The notes under the pieces were generated by a model. It saw only the letters and a program-made list of their open reading frames with translations. It was not told the DNA's origin and ran no database searches. Positions 42,325 through 51,828 of a stretch of 64,000 nt of DNA are shown one piece after another. This DNA comes from Bacillota bacterium (GTDB taxonomy: Bacteria; Bacillota; UBA4882; UBA8346): positions 124,001 through 188,000 of the forward strand of contig JAFABB010000002.1 of NCBI GenBank assembly GCA_023426245.1. Reading direction: 5' to 3'. Each line of letters starts with the position of its first letter. Positions within the stretch are counted from its first letter, which is position 1. The position numbers and the translations under genes were made by a program.

Positions 42325-45300
42325 ATGACACAAAAAGACTCAGTCCCCCAAAAACAAGGCCTCTATAATCCAAGCTACGAACATGATGCTTGTGGTATTG
42401 GTTTGGTTGTTAACATTAAGGGGATGCAATCCCATGAAATTATTCGGCAAGGTTTAACGGTTCTAACGAATTTGGACCATCGAGGAGCCCGCGGTGCTGA
42501 ACCCAACAGCGGAGACGGCGCCGGAATTTTACTTCAAATTCCTCATCAGTTCATAAAAAATGAATTTTCAAAGCTTGGAATGGTCATTCCGAACCCTGGC
42601 GAATATGCGGTTGGAATGATTTTTTTACCGGCGGATTCCACCCTTCGACAGCAATGTGAAAAGATCTTTGCCGAAATCGTTTCGAAGGAAGGCCAAAATT
42701 TATTGGGATGGCGGACCGTTCCAACCTGCGATTCTTCCCTTGGCAATTCGGCCAAATCATGTCAACCCTTTATGCGTCAAATCATTATCGGTCGAAGTCC
42801 CGACATCCAAGACGAACTGGCCTTCGAACGCAAGTTATATCTTATCCGCAAGCAATCCGAAAAAGCTATCCGGTATTCCGGAATTCCCGGTTATGATTCC
42901 TTCTATGTCGCCTCACTTTCCGCCCGTACCATTGTGTATAAGGGCATGTTAATTCCGGAACAACTTATCGAATATTACCCTGATTTAAGCGATCCCAGTA
43001 TGGAATCGGCGTTGGCACTGGTCCATTCCCGCTTTAGCACCAATACCTTCCCCAGTTGGGAAAGGGCTCATCCAAACCGTTTTATCATTCATAACGGTGA
43101 GATTAATACCTTGCGCGGTAATGTCAACTGGATGCATGCCCGGGAATCGATGTTCGAATCGAAAAACTTCGGCGACGATATTTCAAAAGTGTTGCCGGTG
43201 GTTAATTCCGACGGCAGCGACTCGGCCATATTCGATGAATGTTTGGAATTTCTCACCTTGGCCGGTCGTTCCCTTCCTCACGCCATGATGATGATGGTAC
43301 CGGAACCTTGGTCGAAACATGAACATATGCCCGCAGAGAAAAAGGCTTTTTATGAATATCATAGTTGCTTAATGGAACCATGGGATGGCCCGGCGGCCAT
43401 GGCTTTTTCCGATGGCAAAATTGTCGGGGCGGTGCTTGACCGGAATGGTCTCAGACCTTCCCGTTATTACATTACCAAAGATGGTTTGGTGGTTATGGCT
43501 TCGGAAGTTGGCGTTATTGACCTACCGCCTGAACAAATCGTGGAAAAAGGGCGATTGCAACCAGGTCGAATGCTGCTCATCGATACCGAGGCCGGAAAAA
43601 TCATTTCCGATAAAGAACTTAAGCACAATCTGGCAGTCAAACATCCCTATCAAGAATGGTTGGATCAATACCTGGTGAAACTGGAAGAGTTACCTCCCGC
43701 TTCCAAAGTCCCGGCCGATGATCCGGAGACTCTTTTGGAGCGGCAAAAAGCGTTTGGATATACCTATGAGGATCTACGGTTGGTATTGGCGCCAATGGCC
43801 AGGGATATGGTGGAACCAACCGGCGCAATGGGTATCGATACACCGCTGGCGGTTTTATCAGACAAGCCGCAGTTATTGTATAATTATTTTAAACAATTAT
43901 TTGCCCAGGTTACCAATCCCCCTATCGATGCAATTCGTGAGGAAATTGTGACCGGAACGGAAACATTCCTGGGGTCGGAAGGCAATATACTCGATCCGCA
44001 GCCCCAAAGCTGCCGGCAATTGAAATTGAAGGTTCCGATTCTATCCAATGACGAATTGGCAAAAATAGCCTGTTTGGATCAGCCGAGCTTTAAGGCGGTC
44101 ACTCTTCCGATCCTGTTTAAAGTTTCAGAAGGCGGCGCGGGATTAAAACAGGCAATGGATTCCCTTTGCGCGGAGGCAAGTCAAAAAATTAAAACCGGGG
44201 CCAATATTATTATTCTTTCCGATCGCGGAATCAACGGCCAAATGGCGGCAATTCCAGCTTTGCTCGCGGTATCCGGTTTGCATCACCATTTGATCCGGGA
44301 ACAAGTGCGTACTCAAGTCAGCCTGGTGATCGAGTCCGCCGAACCCAGAGAAGTGCACCATTTTGCTTTATTACTCGGCTATGGGGCTTCGGCAATTAAT
44401 CCTTATTTAGCCTATGAATCCATTAAAGATCTGGTTGCTAAAAAGCTATTGGTCAACATAGACGGCCATAAAGCCGAGCATAACTATACCAAAGCTGTTG
44501 TCAAAGGTATTGTGAAAACCCTTTCAAAAATGGGTATTTCCACAATTCAAAGTTATCAAGGCGCTCAAATTTTCGAAGCCATCGGATTACACCAATCCGT
44601 CATCGACCGTTACTTTACTTGGACACCGTCGCGAATCGGCGGGATTGATCTTGATATCATTGCCCGTGAAGCTCAGATCCGCCATCAAAATGCCTTTAGC
44701 GACCACGGCGTCAAAGAAAAAGTTTTGGAAACCGGCGGCTACTATCAATGGCGTCGAAACGGCGAGAGTCATTTGTACAATCCGGAAACCATTCATAAAT
44801 TGCAGCAAGCATGCCGCAATAATGATTATCAACTATTCAAGGAATATTCGAACCTGATCGACGATCAAACCCAAAAGCATTATACCTTGAGGGGGCTGCT
44901 CGGTTTTAAAACAACCGCTAAGACGGTTTCCATCGATGAGGTTGAATCGGTGGAATCGATTTGCAAGCGCTTTAAGACCGGAGCCATGTCTTACGGTTCT
45001 ATCAGTCAAGAGGCACATGAAGCGTTGGCTGTCGCCATGAACCGGATTGGCGGTAAGAGTAATACCGGTGAGGGCGGTGAAGATCCCTCCCGCTTTGTTA
45101 CCGCTGTCAACGGTGATTCCAAATGCAGCGCAATTAAGCAAGTTGCCTCCGGAAGATTCGGCGTTACCAGTGAATATTTGGTGAACGCCAAGGAAATTCA
45201 AATCAAAATGGCGCAAGGGGCCAAACCCGGTGAAGGCGGTCAGTTACCAGGCAGGAAAGTATATCCATGGGTAGCAACCGTGCGGCACTCCACTCCGGGT

Positions 45301-46926
45301 GTGGGCCTGATCTCTCCTCCTCCTCATCATGATATTTATTCCATTGAGGATTTGGCGGAGTTAATCCATGATTTAAAGAATGCCAATCAACAAGCCCGAA
45401 TCAGTGTAAAACTGGTTTCGGAAGTCGGAGTCGGGACGATTGCCGCCGGCGTGGCCAAAGGACGGGCCGATTTAATTTTAATCAGCGGCTATGACGGCGG
45501 AACCGGTGCCTCACCCCGCTCCAGCATTAAACATGCCGGGCTTCCTTGGGAACTGGGACTGGCGGAAACTCACCAGACTTTGTTACTGAACAATCTAAGA
45601 AGCCGGGTGGTACTGGAAACCGACGGCAAGCTCATGACCGGTAGAGATGTTGCGATTGCCGCGTTGTTAGGTGCTGAAGAATATGGTTTTGCAACAATGC
45701 CTTTGGTCGCTTTGGGTTGCGTCATGATGAGAGTGTGCAATCTGGATACCTGTCCTGTCGGTATTGCCACGCAAAATCCCGAACTCCGCAAAAAGTTCTG
45801 TGGCGATCCGGCTCATATTGTCAATCTGATGCACTTTATAGCCCAAGAATTGCGAGAACTCATGGCGGAACTAGGTTTTAAAACCATCAATGAAATGATT
45901 GGACGCACCGATAAACTGGAACCTGCCAAAGCGCTTGAACATTGGAAGACAAAGGATCTCGATTTCTCCAGCATTCTTTATCAACCCAAAGTCGGGCCCG
46001 AAGTCGGTCATTATTGTCAAATCAGCCAGAATCATGGCCTTGACATGGCACTTGACAACCAACACCTTTTAAAAATTTGTGAACCTGCGCTCTCAAGTGG
46101 CAAACAGGTTCAGGCGATTTTACCGATCCGCAATACCAACCGGGTTGTAGGCACCATTCTCGGTAGCGAAGTTACCCGTAAATACGGTGCCAAAGGATTA
46201 CCGGAGGACACTATCAAACTTCATTTCCAAGGTTCAGCCGGACAAAGTTTCGGAGCTTTCGTCCCCCGGGGTATTACATTGACCTTGGAAGGTGATGCCA
46301 ATGACTACCTTGGCAAAGGTCTTTCCGGCGGGAAAATTATCGTTTATCCCCCGGCAAAATCGACCTTTAATCCGGAAAACAATATTATCATTGGCAATGT
46401 CGCTTTTTACGGAGCAACCAGCGGTGAAGCTTATATTAATGGTGTTGCCGGCGAGCGTTTTTGCGTAAGAAACAGTGGTATGAAAGCCGTCGTCGAATCA
46501 GTCGGCGACCATGGGTGCGAATATATGACCGGAGGCCGTGTCGTAGTCCTGGGTTCTACCGGACGCAATTTTGCAGCCGGAATGTCCGGCGGTATTGCCT
46601 ATATTATCGATGAAGACGGCGATTTTAAAGAACGTTGCAACTTCGAGATGGTTGATTTGGAAACCCTATCCGATGAAGAAGAAATTGCCGAATTAAAACA
46701 GATGATTGAATCTCACGCTAAATATACCGGCAGTACCCGGGGTAAACAAATCCTTGAGAACTGGGACGCTTACCTCCGGAAATTTATCAGAGTCATCCCA
46801 CGGGATTATAAACGGGTCTTGGAAACAATGAAATCGCTGGAAAAGAGCGGTTTAAGTAAAGAAGAAGTGTTTATGGCCGCTTTTGAAGCCAATAAGAGCG
46901 ACTTAAAGAGAGTTAGCGGTAATTAA
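42325..46926 (+). CDS. gltB: Glutamate synthase large subunit
   Basis: A 1533-residue enzyme of full length. A 22-residue propeptide precedes Cys23 (HDACGIG), the N-terminal nucleophile of the class II amidotransferase domain. The central domain and FMN-binding barrel follow (GAMSYGSISQEAHEALA, GGKSNTGEGGED). The 3Fe-4S site is CVMMRVCNLDTCPVGIA. The C-terminal GXGXG beta-helix (about 1260-1480) ends the protein. It makes glutamate from glutamine and 2-oxoglutarate, ammonia being channelled internally. AAAGG precedes the ATG. First gene of gltBD under the promoter at 42210. Confidence 0.97.
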   Translation: MTQKDSVPQKQGLYNPSYEHDACGIGLVVNIKGMQSHEIIRQGLTVLTNLDHRGARGAEPNSGDGAGILLQIPHQFIKNEFSKLGMVIPNPGEYAVGMIFLPADSTLRQQCEKIFAEIVSKEGQNLLGWRTVPTCDSSLGNSAKSCQPFMRQIIIGRSPDIQDELAFERKLYLIRKQSEKAIRYSGIPGYDSFYVASLSARTIVYKGMLIPEQLIEYYPDLSDPSMESALALVHSRFSTNTFPSWERAHPNRFIIHNGEINTLRGNVNWMHARESMFESKNFGDDISKVLPVVNSDGSDSAIFDECLEFLTLAGRSLPHAMMMMVPEPWSKHEHMPAEKKAFYEYHSCLMEPWDGPAAMAFSDGKIVGAVLDRNGLRPSRYYITKDGLVVMASEVGVIDLPPEQIVEKGRLQPGRMLLIDTEAGKIISDKELKHNLAVKHPYQEWLDQYLVKLEELPPASKVPADDPETLLERQKAFGYTYEDLRLVLAPMARDMVEPTGAMGIDTPLAVLSDKPQLLYNYFKQLFAQVTNPPIDAIREEIVTGTETFLGSEGNILDPQPQSCRQLKLKVPILSNDELAKIACLDQPSFKAVTLPILFKVSEGGAGLKQAMDSLCAEASQKIKTGANIIILSDRGINGQMAAIPALLAVSGLHHHLIREQVRTQVSLVIESAEPREVHHFALLLGYGASAINPYLAYESIKDLVAKKLLVNIDGHKAEHNYTKAVVKGIVKTLSKMGISTIQSYQGAQIFEAIGLHQSVIDRYFTWTPSRIGGIDLDIIAREAQIRHQNAFSDHGVKEKVLETGGYYQWRRNGESHLYNPETIHKLQQACRNNDYQLFKEYSNLIDDQTQKHYTLRGLLGFKTTAKTVSIDEVESVESICKRFKTGAMSYGSISQEAHEALAVAMNRIGGKSNTGEGGEDPSRFVTAVNGDSKCSAIKQVASGRFGVTSEYLVNAKEIQIKMAQGAKPGEGGQLPGRKVYPWVATVRHSTPGVGLISPPPHHDIYSIEDLAELIHDLKNANQQARISVKLVSEVGVGTIAAGVAKGRADLILISGYDGGTGASPRSSIKHAGLPWELGLAETHQTLLLNNLRSRVVLETDGKLMTGRDVAIAALLGAEEYGFATMPLVALGCVMMRVCNLDTCPVGIATQNPELRKKFCGDPAHIVNLMHFIAQELRELMAELGFKTINEMIGRTDKLEPAKALEHWKTKDLDFSSILYQPKVGPEVGHYCQISQNHGLDMALDNQHLLKICEPALSSGKQVQAILPIRNTNRVVGTILGSEVTRKYGAKGLPEDTIKLHFQGSAGQSFGAFVPRGITLTLEGDANDYLGKGLSGGKIIVYPPAKSTFNPENNIIIGNVAFYGATSGEAYINGVAGERFCVRNSGMKAVVESVGDHGCEYMTGGRVVVLGSTGRNFAAGMSGGIAYIIDEDGDFKERCNFEMVDLETLSDEEEIAELKQMIESHAKYTGSTRGKQILENWDAYLRKFIRVIPRDYKRVLETMKSLEKSGLSKEEVFMAAFEANKSDLKRVSGN

Positions 46927-46974
46927 CGATAGAGTGACGAATTCATTTTATTTAATGTTTGTGGAGGACTTATA

Positions 46975-48447
46975 ATGGGTAAGCCAACCGGATTTTTAGA
47001 ATACAAACGGGAATTGCCGTCTGATCGCCCCCCCAAGGAACGGCTCAAAGATTGGAATGAATTTCATGAGCATTTCCCGGAAGAACAACAACAGATACAA
47101 GGGGCCCGTTGTATGGACTGCGGTGTTCCATTCTGTCATAGCGGGCTTTTAATCAATGGTATGGCTTCCGGCTGTCCACTGAATAATTTAATTCCGGAAT
47201 GGAATGATTTAGTTTTCCGCGGTTTATGGCAAGAAGCTGTGAAACGTTTGGAACAGACGAATTGCTTTCCCGAGTTTACCGGCCGGGTTTGTCCGGCCCC
47301 TTGCGAGGGTTCATGTACTTTGGGAATGCATGAACCGGCAGTAACCATTAAAACCAATGAATGCTCCATCATTGATAAAGCTTTTGAAGAAGGCTGGATT
47401 GTCCCGGCCCCCCCTGCAAAGCGTACCGGGAAAAAAGTGGCGGTAATCGGTTCCGGCCCTTCGGGACTTGCCTGCGGGAATATGCTTAACAAAGCCGGAC
47501 ATACGGTGACCGTATTTGAAAGAGCCGACCGGCTCGGCGGCCTCTTGATGTATGGAATTCCCAACATGAAGTTGGATAAGAAAATTGTCCAGAGGCGGGT
47601 TGACCTCATGACCGCCGAGGGAGTCACCTTTATCACCAAAACCGAGGTCGGAAAAGATTATGAGGCCGGGAAATTACTGAAAGAATTCGATGCTGTGGTT
47701 CTATGCGGTGGAGCTACCAAACCTCGCGACTTGGCTATTGAAGGCAGAGGATTGAAAGGCGTTCATTTCGCAATGGACTTTTTAACGGCTAATACCAAGA
47801 GTTTGCTGGATTCGGCTCACCAAGACGGCAAATACATTTCCGCCAAGGATAAAGATGTTATTGTCATCGGAGGCGGCGATACGGGTACAGATTGTGTGGC
47901 CACCGCTTTGCGTCACGGTTGCAAGAGTTTAACCCAATTTGAAATTGTCCCGATGCCTCCCCAAACGAGAACTGCCGATAATCCTTGGCCCCAATGGCCG
48001 AAGGTTTACAAACTGGATTATGGTCAGGAAGAAGCGGCTGAAATTTTCGGAGCGGATCCTCGTCTTTATTGTATCAATACCAAGAAATTAGTTGGCGATG
48101 ACAACGGTCAATTGAAAGAAGTCCATACTGTCGCCGTCAAGTGGGAAAAAGACAGCAATGGCCGCTTTGTTCCCAAGGAAGTTCCGGGAAGTGAAAAAGT
48201 CTGGCCGGCCCAGTTGATTTTGCTCGCCATGGGATTCCTCGGCCCGGAGGAGAACTTGCTGAAGGCCTTCGGTGTTGAGCAAGACAGCCGTACCAATGCC
48301 AAAGCTGAATATGGCCAATTTACAACCAATGTTAAAGGTGTTTTCGCTGCCGGCGATATGCGGCGTGGCCAAAGTCTGGTAGTCTGGGCCATCCATGAAG
48401 GCATCAGCGCAGCAAAGGAATGCGACAAATATTTGATGGGGAAATAA
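46975..48447 (+). CDS. gltD: Glutamate synthase small subunit (NADPH)
   Basis: A 490-residue beta subunit. The N-terminal part holds CMDCGVPFCHSG, GCPLNNLIPEWNDLV and RVCPAPCEGSCTLG, the cysteines for two [4Fe-4S] clusters. Then an FAD motif (VAVIGSGPSGLACG) and NADPH motif (VIGGGDTGTDC), and a closing FAAGDMRRGQSLVVWAI. It feeds electrons from NADPH to GltB. GGAGG stands before the ATG, 48 bases after gltB. A long stem-loop follows. Confidence 0.97.
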   Translation: MGKPTGFLEYKRELPSDRPPKERLKDWNEFHEHFPEEQQQIQGARCMDCGVPFCHSGLLINGMASGCPLNNLIPEWNDLVFRGLWQEAVKRLEQTNCFPEFTGRVCPAPCEGSCTLGMHEPAVTIKTNECSIIDKAFEEGWIVPAPPAKRTGKKVAVIGSGPSGLACGNMLNKAGHTVTVFERADRLGGLLMYGIPNMKLDKKIVQRRVDLMTAEGVTFITKTEVGKDYEAGKLLKEFDAVVLCGGATKPRDLAIEGRGLKGVHFAMDFLTANTKSLLDSAHQDGKYISAKDKDVIVIGGGDTGTDCVATALRHGCKSLTQFEIVPMPPQTRTADNPWPQWPKVYKLDYGQEEAAEIFGADPRLYCINTKKLVGDDNGQLKEVHTVAVKWEKDSNGRFVPKEVPGSEKVWPAQLILLAMGFLGPEENLLKAFGVEQDSRTNAKAEYGQFTTNVKGVFAAGDMRRGQSLVVWAIHEGISAAKECDKYLMGK

Positions 48448-48488
48448 ATTAACTTTATCCCCCTCTATTCAATTCATAGGAATATCAT

Positions 48489-48573
48489 AAAATCCTACAA
48501 TTAAAAACCGCCTAACGTTGAAAGGTACTTCCCTCTGAACGTAAAGTAGTTTAAAATGATTGTAGGATTTTTT
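48489..48573 (+). terminator. Long stem-loop terminator after gltD
   Basis: Perfect 13-bp arms AAAATCCTACAAT and ATTGTAGGATTTT enclose about 57 bases with a smaller inverted pair (AACGTT/AACGT). TTTTTT closes it on the plus strand. The loop is unusually long for a terminator. Confidence 0.7.
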
Positions 48574-48690
48574 CTTATCTATCCTAACTCATTATAAGAG
48601 CTTACAAATCCAAAAAAGGCGACTGCTGGTAAGTATTTTAAATACCTAACTACAACTTGATATAACTGTATAAAACCAAAGGAGCTTATG

Positions 48691-49320
48691 ATGTTACATA
48701 CCGAAAATATCGAAGTATTCAATTTCAAAGGGGCCTTCCGGGGTATGAGAAATCCCATGGCTAGCTGGCATCGGTCCGATACAGTCTTTGACAGCGCCAG
48801 CGGTGCATTGGTAACCTTAGGCGAAAATGATCGCAAATTAGCTTTAACTTTAGTTGCCTCCGGAAGCGACCACCGCAAATTTATACGGCAAATCCTGGTG
48901 AGTATGGATATTATCGCGCCGGATTATTGGTGGAAAGAAATGGATACTTATAAAGTCGGTACCGTTGCCAATAGCACCAGCACCATGCACAAATTGACTT
49001 CTAAGCCGTTAACGATGGAGGATTTTAGCTGGGATCAACCCACGCCCTATCGCCAGCAACTGCTGGTCCATTTGAATGAGCTAATCGACAGTTATAAAAA
49101 ACTTACCCAAAACGACGAAACCGAAAGGGCTAAAAAAATCTGGCGGCAGTTAATTCAAGATCTGCCGATGAGTTTCCATTATACCCGAACCTGGACCAGT
49201 AATTATGAAAGCCTGCGCCATATTTACCACGCCAGAAAGAATCATAAACTCTCCGAGTGGCATGATTTCTGCCGAGCATTAGAGAAGTTGCCTTTCAGTG
49301 AGCTGATTACCATTCAATAA
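48691..49320 (+). CDS. ThyX-like protein without the RHR signature
   Basis: A 209-residue protein. The stretch ILVSMDIIAPDYWWKEMDTYKVG and STSTMHKL aligns by eye with the ThyX segment (x)FxIxAPIFVxRQWxRHRxxSxNExSxRYS, with DTYKVGT where RHR(T/I)AS normally binds dUMP/FAD. The rest (RKFIRQ, TRTWTSNYESLRHIYHAR, LSEWHDFC) is also helix-rich as in ThyX. ThyX makes dTMP using FAD and methylene-tetrahydrofolate. With the signature gone, activity is doubtful. The gene is followed by dihydrofolate reductase, which gives metabolic support to a folate/thymidylate link. AAGGAG lies six bases before ATG 48691 (another ATG at 48688). Confidence 0.55.
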   Translation: MLHTENIEVFNFKGAFRGMRNPMASWHRSDTVFDSASGALVTLGENDRKLALTLVASGSDHRKFIRQILVSMDIIAPDYWWKEMDTYKVGTVANSTSTMHKLTSKPLTMEDFSWDQPTPYRQQLLVHLNELIDSYKKLTQNDETERAKKIWRQLIQDLPMSFHYTRTWTSNYESLRHIYHARKNHKLSEWHDFCRALEKLPFSELITIQ

Positions 49321-49332
49321 AGAAATTTTTAA

Positions 49333-49395
49333 AGGTTTTTCTCTATGTCTCCGTGCCTCTGTGGCTAAATAAATAGGCTGCAAAGACACGGAAAA
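49333..49395. repeat. Dispersed repeat of the CTCCGTGCCTCTGTGG type
   Basis: TCTATGTCTCCGTGCCTCTGTGGCTA is followed by its partial complement AAAGACACGGAAAAG. Sequences of this form recur between genes in many bacteria; it is a non-coding filler here. Confidence 0.5.
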
Positions 49396-49465
49396 GTACT
49401 TTATTCAAGGTAAGCCTTAAAAGTTGCCGGGTTTAAAAGTGTCTTCCTGCCAGGGGGATGAAGCG

Positions 49466-49960
49466 ATGATTTCTTTAATAGCAGCAATATCCAAAAACCG
49501 GGTCATTGGAAAAGACGGTCGTCTCCCATGGAAGCTCCCTGCGGATCTCGCCTATTTCAAAAAAACAACCATGGGACATCCGGTGATCATGGGCCGCAAA
49601 ACCTTCGAATCTCTCGGTAAACCGTTACCGGGACGGGAAAACATAGTGATCACCAAAAGTCGGAATTATACCCCCCAAAATTGCCTGATCTTTCATTCCA
49701 TCGATGAAGCCAAGACTTTTTGTAAGGATAAGAATAGTTTTATCATCGGTGGGTCTCAAACCTATCAAGAATTTTTCCCCTATGCTGACCGGCTTTATAT
49801 TACCCTAATTGATGAGGAATTTGAGGGTGATAGCTTCTTTCCGGTGATCGAACCCAAAATATGGCGGCTCATTTCTCAAACCAAAGGGGAACGGAATGAG
49901 CAAAATCCCTATGACTATTCTTTTTTAGTTTATGATAAAGAGCTGGGAAACAATTCATAG
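49466..49960 (+). CDS. folA: Dihydrofolate reductase
   Basis: A 164-residue enzyme reducing dihydrofolate with NADPH. Family landmarks: ISLIAAISKNRVIG, the substrate loop LPWKLPADLAYFKKTT, GRKTFESLGKPLPGR for NADPH, and IIGGSQTYQEF. The start at ATG 49466 follows an AGGGGGATG stretch; 14 upstream in-frame codons are not conserved. Its 3' end overlaps the convergent flavoprotein gene by 6 bases. It is preceded by the ThyX-like gene. Confidence 0.95.
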   Translation: MISLIAAISKNRVIGKDGRLPWKLPADLAYFKKTTMGHPVIMGRKTFESLGKPLPGRENIVITKSRNYTPQNCLIFHSIDEAKTFCKDKNSFIIGGSQTYQEFFPYADRLYITLIDEEFEGDSFFPVIEPKIWRLISQTKGERNEQNPYDYSFLVYDKELGNNS

Positions 49961-50509
49961 CATCGTTTTGCCTAATTCATAAGCTTCTTTGATAACTTGT
50001 TCCTGTTTTATAACTTCCCCTCTTTGGGACACTCCCGGCACAATCAGTTGAGCGGTTAATTGAATCTCCAAATATTGTAATGTCTTTTCAAAAAATGCTA
50101 TCACGGGCCGGACAGTTTCAGGATTATTTTCTTCAAAAGGGATGATAATTGCCGCTTTTTTACCCCTGACTCCTTTTCTGTTTGGTTCACCATTAAAATA
50201 GGCCAGGCGGTCAATAAAACACTTGATGAGTGCGGTTGGCCCATACCAATATACAGGGGTGCCAAAAATAATGATATCGCTGGCAATGATTTTATGGTAA
50301 ATAGGAATCATGTCATCATTTCGGGTACATTCGTGGGTAATCCAACAAACATGGCATCCGGTACACTCCCGAATTGTTAAATCACCTAAGAATAATGTTT
50401 CAGTAATTGCTCCTTTCTCCCGGGCTCCTTCCAATGTCTTTTCCATTAAAACATGAGTATTCCCGTTTTTTCGCGGACTTCCCATTATCCCTAATATTTG
50501 TCCGGCCAT
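49955..50509 (-). CDS. Isf-like flavoprotein with Cx2Cx2Cx5C motif
   Basis: A 184-residue flavodoxin-fold protein: GIMGSPRKNGNTHVLM and FGTPVYWYGPTALIKCFIDR bind FMN. RECTGCHVCWITHEC has exactly the Cx2Cx2Cx4-7C spacing of iron-sulfur flavoproteins, so a [4Fe-4S] cluster is likely. Third such protein in the window and closest to the classical Isf pattern. Its start lies inside the upstream acetyltransferase gene (19-base overlap), so the two are co-translated. Confidence 0.82.
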   Translation of the reverse strand: MAGQILGIMGSPRKNGNTHVLMEKTLEGAREKGAITETLFLGDLTIRECTGCHVCWITHECTRNDDMIPIYHKIIASDIIIFGTPVYWYGPTALIKCFIDRLAYFNGEPNRKGVRGKKAAIIIPFEENNPETVRPVIAFFEKTLQYLEIQLTAQLIVPGVSQRGEVIKQEQVIKEAYELGKTML

Positions 50510-51069
50510 TTTCGATTACCGCCTCCCACTTCTTGTTCAACAAGCTCAATCCATTTGGGGTCGGCCAATACGGCCGAACGTTCCTTGTGCCACTTTGGGG
50601 CTGTCCAGTATCGATCTAGAAGCATTAGGGTATCCTTTTGGCTTACCAAATGAAATCCAAATTTTTGGTAAAATTGAATGGCCCAAAATGCATCGGCCCA
50701 TGTTCCGATCAAAACCGGCCCGGAAATTGACTGATACAAATGAGTGAGAAGCTTACCGCCAATCCCCCGGTGCTGCATGCCCGTTTTTACATAGGCATGT
50801 CGGATTAAGGTCACATTTTCTCGGGGCTGCATACCCATGACCCCCACCAATCTTTGGTCCGTCTCATATCCCCAAAAAGTGATACCGCTTTTGATTTCTT
50901 CTTCCAATACATCCTTTGACATATAAGGAATATGGTAATGTTCAGCCGGGATAATCTCCCGATATATTTGGGCCGCATCATTAATGATTTGATAAATTTC
51001 TTCAAAATCCTCACTGATTGATTGCGGTTCACATTGGCGAATCATGTTTACCACCTTTTGAAAATCCAT
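50491..51069 (-). CDS. GNAT-family N-acetyltransferase
   Basis: A 192-residue GNAT protein. The acetyl-CoA loop is HAYVKTGMQHRGIGGKLLTHL, followed by FYQKFGFHLV, the usual beta5-alpha4 element. The substrate is unknown. ATG 51069 is chosen for the AAGGAAAG site and domain start; the ATG 19 codons upstream adds nothing conserved. It precedes and overlaps the Isf-like gene and is divergent from the DUF3793 gene. Confidence 0.85.
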   Translation of the reverse strand: MDFQKVVNMIRQCEPQSISEDFEEIYQIINDAAQIYREIIPAEHYHIPYMSKDVLEEEIKSGITFWGYETDQRLVGVMGMQPRENVTLIRHAYVKTGMQHRGIGGKLLTHLYQSISGPVLIGTWADAFWAIQFYQKFGFHLVSQKDTLMLLDRYWTAPKWHKERSAVLADPKWIELVEQEVGGGNRKWPDKY

Positions 51070-51153
51070 TTTTTCTTTCCTTATTGGGTAATATAACATG
51101 CCCGCACTATCTACCAACAGCTCCACTTTTGTGCTTTTTTAAAGGTACCAATT

Positions 51154-51804
51154 ATGAAAGAGTATATTGAGGATTGTCGGGGTATTTTAATCCATCATCA
51201 TTCAAAAAATATTTCGAAGACGAAAGCTCATTTTTACCGTCAAAGGATGATCATCATCGAAGATACTTTAAATAAAATTATTCTTTATCATATTGCACCG
51301 ACTATTCTAAGGCTAAAACCAGCCAATCTAATCAATTTCACGGAATTTAACCGGCTTTATCCATCATGGCGTAATTCTTCGAGAAAGCAAATCCAGGCAT
51401 TTTTCGCTGGTTTTTCATTCAATGAGGGAGTTGAATATCAAGAAATCTACCACTATCCTGGAAAGCAAGCCCTCGTCCTGTTCTATAACGAGGAAATGCT
51501 GGAAGAAGTTCTTTTCAACCAAAAAAACCGGAATTTTTTAGCGGACTGCGGGTATAAAGCTAATCCCAATGTAAGCGGGTGTTTACATCAATTATCCCAA
51601 AGACTGCTTTTCCCAAAATTCCCCCATGAAATCGGAATATTTTTGGGAATCCCCCTTGGCGATGTCTTGGGCTTCATAGCGAATAAGGGAAAAAACTATA
51701 TTTTTAATCATTATTGGAAAGTTTATCAAAACCCCCATGCCGCAAAAAAAATTTTCGCTTCTTTTGATCAGGCGAAAATTGATTTGTACAAAGAATTCTG
51801 TTAA
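51154..51804 (+). CDS. DUF3793 family protein
   Basis: A 216-residue protein. Family features: YHIAPTILRLKPANLINF, then FPHEIGIFLGIPLGDVLGFI and HYWKVYQNPHAAKKIFASFDQAK with a terminal Cys. DUF3793 is widespread in anaerobic spore-formers, without known function; the HEIG motif suggests a possible metal site. AAAGG precedes the ATG by eight bases. Single gene. Confidence 0.82.
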   Translation: MKEYIEDCRGILIHHHSKNISKTKAHFYRQRMIIIEDTLNKIILYHIAPTILRLKPANLINFTEFNRLYPSWRNSSRKQIQAFFAGFSFNEGVEYQEIYHYPGKQALVLFYNEEMLEEVLFNQKNRNFLADCGYKANPNVSGCLHQLSQRLLFPKFPHEIGIFLGIPLGDVLGFIANKGKNYIFNHYWKVYQNPHAAKKIFASFDQAKIDLYKEFC

Positions 51805-51828
51805 CCAATACCAGGCTCCACTACTTCA

